Below, one piece after another: positions 60,511-64,000 of a stretch of DNA of 64,000 nucleotides. Where the stretch lies: assembly GCF_022369475.1 (NCBI RefSeq), contig NZ_CP059600.1, positions 1,921,355 through 1,985,354 on the forward strand. The letters run 5' to 3'. This stretch comes from Campylobacter sp. RM12651. GTDB taxonomy: Bacteria; Campylobacterota; Campylobacteria; Campylobacterales; Campylobacteraceae. Under the pieces are notes generated by a model. It was given only the letters and a program-made list of their open reading frames with translations, was not told where the DNA came from and made no database searches. Position numbers and translations under genes: made by a program. Within the stretch, counting starts at the first letter, position 1. The number at the start of each line of letters is the position of its first letter.

Positions 60511-61085
60511 ATGAAAAATATTTTAGTGCCTATGCAAATGGAGCTGAAGATATTGAATTAATTAGTATTATTGATATTCTTCTAAGAGCGAAAAATTATG
60601 GAGCTAATATAAATGTAATTTGTGCTAGTTTAGATGATAATTTAGAAGTTACACTAGATACTGGTATGGTTTTAAAAGCTAAGGTAAAACTAAGCGAAGT
60701 TGATACTAAAAACATTGATGCAATTGCTCTAGCAGGTGGTTTTGGTGGTATGACAAACCTTAAAAATAGTGAAAAAATCAAATCAATTTTACAAGATTTA
60801 AATTCTCAAAACAAATTAATAGCAGCAATTTGTGCTTCTCCAATAGTTTTAGCAAATGCTGGGGTTTTAAGTGATGAATTTACTTGCTATCCAGGTTGTG
60901 AAGAAGGAATTAAAGGAAGAAGATTAAATGAGCCTGTAGTAGTTCGTAAAAATATAATCACAAGTGCTGGACCTATCACTTCATCTTATTTTGCACTTAC
61001 AATAGTAAAAGAAATGGGATTTTTAGACCAATTTAATGGAATGCTTGATGGTTTATTAATAAATCAATTCGGAATTAAATTCTAA
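60511..61085 (+). pseudogene. DJ-1/PfpI-family gene with a 5' frameshift
   Basis: ATG 60511 after AAAAGGAGTAAAA gives MKNILVP and then runs to a stop at codon 17. One extra base in CCTAT-GCA (about 60529) restores MKNILVP-I-ANGAEDIELISIIDILLRAKNYGA, then AIALAGGFGGMTNL, the nucleophile elbow AAICASPIVLANAG with the family Cys, ENVVR-like and ITSAGPITSSYFAL: a full protein of about 190 residues similar to ThiJ/YajL. Such proteins protect against glyoxal or oxidative damage. Either a recent mutation or a sequencing error. Confidence 0.8.
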
Positions 61086-61094
61086 TTAAAATAT

Positions 61095-61118
61095 ATTGAG
61101 TGTTTTTCAACACTCAAT
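61095..61118 (+). terminator. Terminator of the DJ-1-like gene
   Basis: 10-bp perfect stem ATTGAGTGTT/AACACTCAAT with loop TTTC, nine bases after the stop. Confidence 0.72.
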
Positions 61119-61211
61119 TAAAATATTTTCTTCTAACAAAGGAGCTAAAAAAGCTAGAACAAAATACTTTTTTAAAAAAATATAAAATGAAAAAGATTGT
61201 TAAAAATGAAG

Positions 61212-61299
61212 TGGCCGGGAGAAAGGGATTCGAACCCCTGGAGGCTTGCACCTCAACGGTTTTCAAGACCGCCGCTTTCGACCACTCAGCCATCTCCCG
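61212..61299 (-). tRNA. tRNA-Ser (anticodon TGA)
   Basis: 88 nt with encoded CCA and a long variable arm. Acceptor CGGGAGA/TCTCCCG, anticodon loop CTTGAAA, T arm GGGGTTCGAATCCC. Last of a four-tRNA minus-strand cluster. Confidence 0.95.
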
Positions 61300-61345
61300 A
61301 AAAATTATCAAACAAGCGATAAAAGATTTTTTGCAAAAGCCTTAT

Positions 61346-61419
61346 TGGAGGTGATACTCGGATTTGAACCGAGGATCAAGGCTTTGCAGGCCCATGCCTT
61401 ACCGCTTGGCTATATCACC
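61346..61419 (-). tRNA. tRNA-Cys (anticodon GCA)
   Basis: 74 nt with encoded CCA. Acceptor GGTGATA/TATCACC, anticodon loop CTGCAAA, T arm CTCGGTTCAAATCCGAG. Confidence 0.95.
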
Positions 61420-61422
61420 TTA

Positions 61423-61510
61423 TGGTGCCCAGAGCCGGACTTGAACCGGCACGGTAAAAACTACCGAGGGATTTTAAGTCCCTTGCGTCTACCATTTCCG
61501 CCATCTGGGC
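61423..61510 (-). tRNA. tRNA-Leu (anticodon TAA)
   Basis: 88 nt with encoded CCA and a long variable arm. Acceptor GCCCAGA/TCTGGGC, anticodon loop CTTAAAA, T arm CCGGTTCAAGTCCGG. Only three bases from tRNA-Cys. Confidence 0.95.
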
Positions 61511-61526
61511 AAAATATGTAAAATAA

Positions 61527-61601
61527 TGGAGCGGGAAACGAGGTTCGAACTCGCGACCCCAACCTTGGCAAGGTTGTGCTCTACCACTGAGCTATTCCCG
61601 C
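61527..61601 (-). tRNA. tRNA-Gly (anticodon GCC)
   Basis: 75 nt with encoded CCA. Acceptor GCGGGAA/TTCCCGC, anticodon loop TTGCCAA, T arm GCGAGTTCGAACCTCGT. First gene of the Gly-Leu-Cys-Ser cluster. Confidence 0.95.
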
Positions 61602-61664
61602 ACTTATGAAATAAAGACAGAATTATATATTTTTTTTCTTAAATTAAACTTAATTATAAAAAAA

Positions 61665-62681
61665 TTATGAAACTTGTATATTTACACAATTTTTGCCGCT
61701 TTTTTTACCAAAATATAATTCTTGATCGGCAATTTTAAAATAATGCTCAAAACTATCTTTACAAGGATTTTTAATAAAAATACCACCAATTGTTATAGTT
61801 GGTTTTATGTTATATTTTTTCAATTCTTGTTTTGAAACTGAATTTTTTACTACATTCATATAGTATTCTGCTTCTTGATTGTTTTTCACATTTAATTTCA
61901 CTACAAATTCTTCGCCACCCCATCTAGAAACAACGCCTTTAAGCCCTAACATTTCATACTGAATTGCTGATGCTACACTTTTTAAAACTATATCGCCTAT
62001 ATCATGACCATAAGTATCATTAATTCTTTTGAAATTATCTATATCACAAATTGCTATTAAAAGTGATTCATCTTTATTGAAGTTAGGAATTATCTTTTCT
62101 TCAAAGTATTTTCTATTAAAAAGACCTGTTAGAAAATCTCTATAAACCAAATAAGTTAAGTCGGATAATTTTTTATTTGAAGTAACCGTTGCAAGACCAC
62201 CATAAATTAACATAAAAACAGAGCTTGAAAATGTATTGATATAGAAAAACAAATCTTGACTATTACTATATTCACCTACTAAATAATGTCTAAAATAATA
62301 TAAACCATATATGCTAAAAAGCAAAAATAAACTTACTGATATTCTATAAAGCCACTTGCTAAAAAATGTAAATTGCAAGAAAAATAAGCACATCATAATA
62401 GTGCTAAATCCACTTTCAAACCCTAAATAATAAGAACCCATAATTTGGTGTAAAAATATTTCGGCAAATGCTACAAAAAACGCTGCTGTTATTTTGTCTT
62501 TTAAATAAAAGCAAATTGCTACAAAATAACTCGTTATTGAGTAAATATTAAAAATAGCCATAGGAAAAATACCATTAATTAAAAACAAAAAACAATAAAC
62601 ACAATGTGTAATAAATATAGAAACAAGTAGCCAAAGGTTTATGTCTATTTCTTTTAATAATTTAATAAAGTCGTTTTTAAT
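61665..62681 (-). CDS. Membrane-bound diguanylate cyclase (GGDEF)
   Basis: About 338 residues if read from an ATT at 62679-62681, seven bases after AAGGA. The only conventional in-frame start is a TTG at 62588, which lacks a ribosome site and loses the first helix (NLWLLVSIFITHCVYCFLFL); an in-frame TAA excludes anything further upstream. Six or so N-terminal membrane helices form a sensor. The GGDEF domain has DFLTGLFNRKYFEE, CDIDNFKRINDTYGHDIGD, and an intact active site SRWGGEEFV, so it should make c-di-GMP. It is the only complete cyclase in the window. Confidence 0.85.
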   Translation of the reverse strand: MKNDFIKLLKEIDINLWLLVSIFITHCVYCFLFLINGIFPMAIFNIYSITSYFVAICFYLKDKITAAFFVAFAEIFLHQIMGSYYLGFESGFSTIMMCLFFLQFTFFSKWLYRISVSLFLLFSIYGLYYFRHYLVGEYSNSQDLFFYINTFSSSVFMLIYGGLATVTSNKKLSDLTYLVYRDFLTGLFNRKYFEEKIIPNFNKDESLLIAICDIDNFKRINDTYGHDIGDIVLKSVASAIQYEMLGLKGVVSRWGGEEFVVKLNVKNNQEAEYYMNVVKNSVSKQELKKYNIKPTITIGGIFIKNPCKDSFEHYFKIADQELYFGKKSGKNCVNIQVS

Positions 62682-62755
62682 TGTTTTTCCTTGTTTTAAT
62701 TATAGTTAAGTAATTTTGCCTAAAATTGTTTAACACTTTGATGATAAGGATTAAT

Positions 62756-63022
62756 ATGGAAAGCACTTTAGTTGCACTTGGGGTATCAACTTTTAAAATA
62801 GCACTTTTATTATCACTTCCGATGCTCTTAGCTGGACTTATTGCAGGACTTTTAATAAGTATATTTCAAGCGACAACCCAAATTAACGAAATGACTTTAA
62901 GTTTTGTACCAAAAATCATTTTGGTTGTTGTAATAATAATATTCTTAATGCCTTGGATGATGAATCAAATGATAGATTTTACAACTATGATATTAAATAA
63001 AATTCCAAGTTTTGTTAAATGA
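62756..63022 (+). CDS. fliQ: Flagellar export apparatus protein FliQ
   Basis: 88 residues, the standard length, from ATG 62756 after AAGGATTAAT; a longer frame from 62726 has no ribosome site. Two membrane helices with STFKIALLLSLPMLLAGLIAGLLISIFQATTQINEMTLSFVPKI, the most conserved part of FliQ. Part of the type III export gate in the flagellar basal body. Overlaps the next gene by 4 bp. Confidence 0.95.
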   Translation: MESTLVALGVSTFKIALLLSLPMLLAGLIAGLLISIFQATTQINEMTLSFVPKIILVVVIIIFLMPWMMNQMIDFTTMILNKIPSFVK

Positions 63023-63441
63023 TTTATCTAGCACAAACCGATACTACAGCTGGATTTTTAAGTAAAGATTATAAAGAAATTAATTTAGCTAAAAAAAGAG
63101 AAATCAATAAACCTTGCATAATAACAAGCGCATATCTAACTAGCCTTAAAAACCTTGCAAGAGTTCCAAATAAATTTAAAAATCAAGTAAGAAAAGCTAA
63201 AAAAACAACCTTTATATATAAAAACCAAATATCATTTAGATTAGTAAATGATAATAAACATAGTTTATTTTTAAAGAATTTTAAATATTTATACTCAAGT
63301 AGTGCAAATTTGCACGGATATGAATTTGATATAAATTATGCAAAAAATATAGCCAATGTAATTGTGGATTTGGATTTAGCTCAAAAAAGTTCATCAAAAA
63401 TGTTTAAAATAAACAATTCTAAACTAAAACAAATTAGATAA
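63019..63441 (+). CDS. Short Sua5/YrdC-like protein
   Basis: 140 residues. MIYLAQTDTTAGFLSKDYKEINLAKKREINKPCI follows the N-terminus of the Sua5/YrdC/YwlC fold (TDT.GLL....INK.K.R...KP), and YLYSSSANLHGYEFD matches its later SSAN motif. Typical YrdC/TsaC proteins are about 190 residues, so this is a shortened form; whether it makes threonylcarbamoyl-adenylate for tRNA t6A is doubtful. Begins within the last codons of fliQ (ATGA), as often in Campylobacter. Confidence 0.7.
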   Translation: MIYLAQTDTTAGFLSKDYKEINLAKKREINKPCIITSAYLTSLKNLARVPNKFKNQVRKAKKTTFIYKNQISFRLVNDNKHSLFLKNFKYLYSSSANLHGYEFDINYAKNIANVIVDLDLAQKSSSKMFKINNSKLKQIR

Positions 63442-63442
63442 A

Positions 63443-64000
63443 TTATGATTTAAGTTTAAAAAAACTACCACCACTACCACTTAAAAATAAACCCCTATTA
63501 GCATAGTCTAAAGTGATAGAATATAAAGCATTGCAAGATTTTAGCAAATCGTTTAAATCATAATTTGTAAAATTATTTAAAAGCTCTTTTGTCTTTAATT
63601 TACTTAATTCATCATTTGCATAATATTTTGGCTCTTTTGCAAATTCACTAAAAACATCTTTTGTGCTACAAGGTGTGCTAAATTCTAATGAAAAATCGCA
63701 TAAATCATCGCTAAAATCATCAATTATCTCACCATATCCACTAACATTAGCACTCTTTAGCCCACTTTCAAAAAAGCTCACATCAGCCCCACTAAGCCTA
63801 GCAATTGCTTTAGTATCAAAAGGCTTTATATCATTTAATAGTTTTATAAAACAAGCAGCATTAGAACTAGCACCGCCAAGTCCTGCAAAAGTAGGGATAT
63901 TTTTGTGTAAAACTAAAGCGAAATTATTTTGAAATTCCTGTTTTAAATTCTCATCAACTAAACTTAAAACTTTTGAAAAAATATCGCTTTTAGAATAAAA
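63443..64000 (-). CDS. ispE: 4-diphosphocytidyl-2-C-methyl-D-erythritol kinase, C-terminal part (partial)
   Basis: 186 codons open to the right edge of the window; the N-terminus lies beyond it. The GHMP kinase ATP-binding motif IPTFAGLGGASSNAA is complete, followed by IARLSGADVSFF, and the C-terminal LFLSGSGGSFFKL. IspE phosphorylates CDP-ME in the non-mevalonate isoprenoid pathway. It converges with the Sua5-like gene, one base apart. Confidence 0.9.
   Translation of the reverse strand, partial: FYSKSDIFSKVLSLVDENLKQEFQNNFALVLHKNIPTFAGLGGASSNAACFIKLLNDIKPFDTKAIARLSGADVSFFESGLKSANVSGYGEIIDDFSDDLCDFSLEFSTPCSTKDVFSEFAKEPKYYANDELSKLKTKELLNNFTNYDLNDLLKSCNALYSITLDYANRGLFLSGSGGSFFKLKS

Noticed and set aside
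61100-61521. Open frames over the tRNA cluster on both strands
   Set aside because: They are translations of tRNA-Ser, tRNA-Cys and tRNA-Leu sequence and lack ribosome sites; the tRNAs fold completely.

Overview
The window is AT-rich, densely packed epsilonproteobacterial DNA and almost certainly comes from a Campylobacter. Indicators are gltA, nspC, DUF507, QueH, a Cj0264c/Cj0265c-type TorA plus cytochrome c pair, the block holA-rnr-ilvC-polysaccharide deacetylase-dprA-ruvX, fliQ beside ispE, AAGGA ribosome binding sites, and homopolymeric G tracts. Three proteins with GGDEF or EAL domains, a Psr operon and the zinc locus set it apart from C. jejuni as I remember it. I do not name a species.

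Layout. 1-6.9 kb: end of an amino-acid binding protein, queH, a CPA2 antiporter, gltA, DUF507, a TauE/SafE protein and a PAS histidine kinase/response regulator pair. 6.9-10.4 kb (minus): pilin-like protein, moaE, moaD and a GGDEF/EAL protein. 10.5-14.5 kb: nspC, then fdhC-modE-yedF-selD, where selD carries an in-frame UGA with a SECIS-like hairpin. 14.5-15.7 kb: lipoprotein behind a G10 promoter, a 3' scrap of a torA-like gene, and a frameshifted acetyltransferase. 15.7-25.9 kb: torA and its cytochrome c, dcd, a Mop protein, a membrane protein, rpsF-ssb-rpsR, holA, rnr and an HDOD protein. 26-35 kb: ilvC, deacetylase, dprA, ruvX, seven tandem Sel1/Hcp-like secreted proteins, and an RsmB-like methyltransferase. 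35.4-40.5 kb: coiled-coil protein, a second G-tract lipoprotein locus (frameshifted), and psrABC. 40.7-44.2 kb: tRNA-Lys/Val/Asp, a cystine-type symporter, thioredoxin, an unknown protein and ahpC.

44.3-49.6 kb is an accessory region. A near-perfect 50-bp direct repeat flanks a YafQ-type toxin-antitoxin pair, an orphan cytosine-5 DNA methyltransferase and two unknown overlapping genes. Beyond it lie a tiny hydrophobic peptide gene in a highly structured RNA, a membrane protein, and a 5'-truncated coiled-coil protein that looks phage-derived. 49.6-64 kb: ilvD; an operon of Fur-family regulator, diheme peroxidase and EAL protein; divergently, a zinc-uptake operon whose ZnuA has a complete ZinT domain inserted in its His-rich loop, followed by a DUF1007-NicO protein and znuC/znuB; then mscS, a frameshifted DJ-1 gene, tRNA-Ser/Cys/Leu/Gly, a diguanylate cyclase, fliQ, a Sua5-like protein and the 3' part of ispE.

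Themes. Anaerobic respiration (TorA, Psr, FdhC) is served by molybdenum genes (moaD/E, ModE-like, Mop) and selenium genes (yedF, selD). Contingency elements are prominent: two promoters with G tracts against the -10 box, three frameshifted genes, and an expanded tandem family. Zinc handling is unusually consolidated. All function calls rest on motif recognition by eye; no database search was run.
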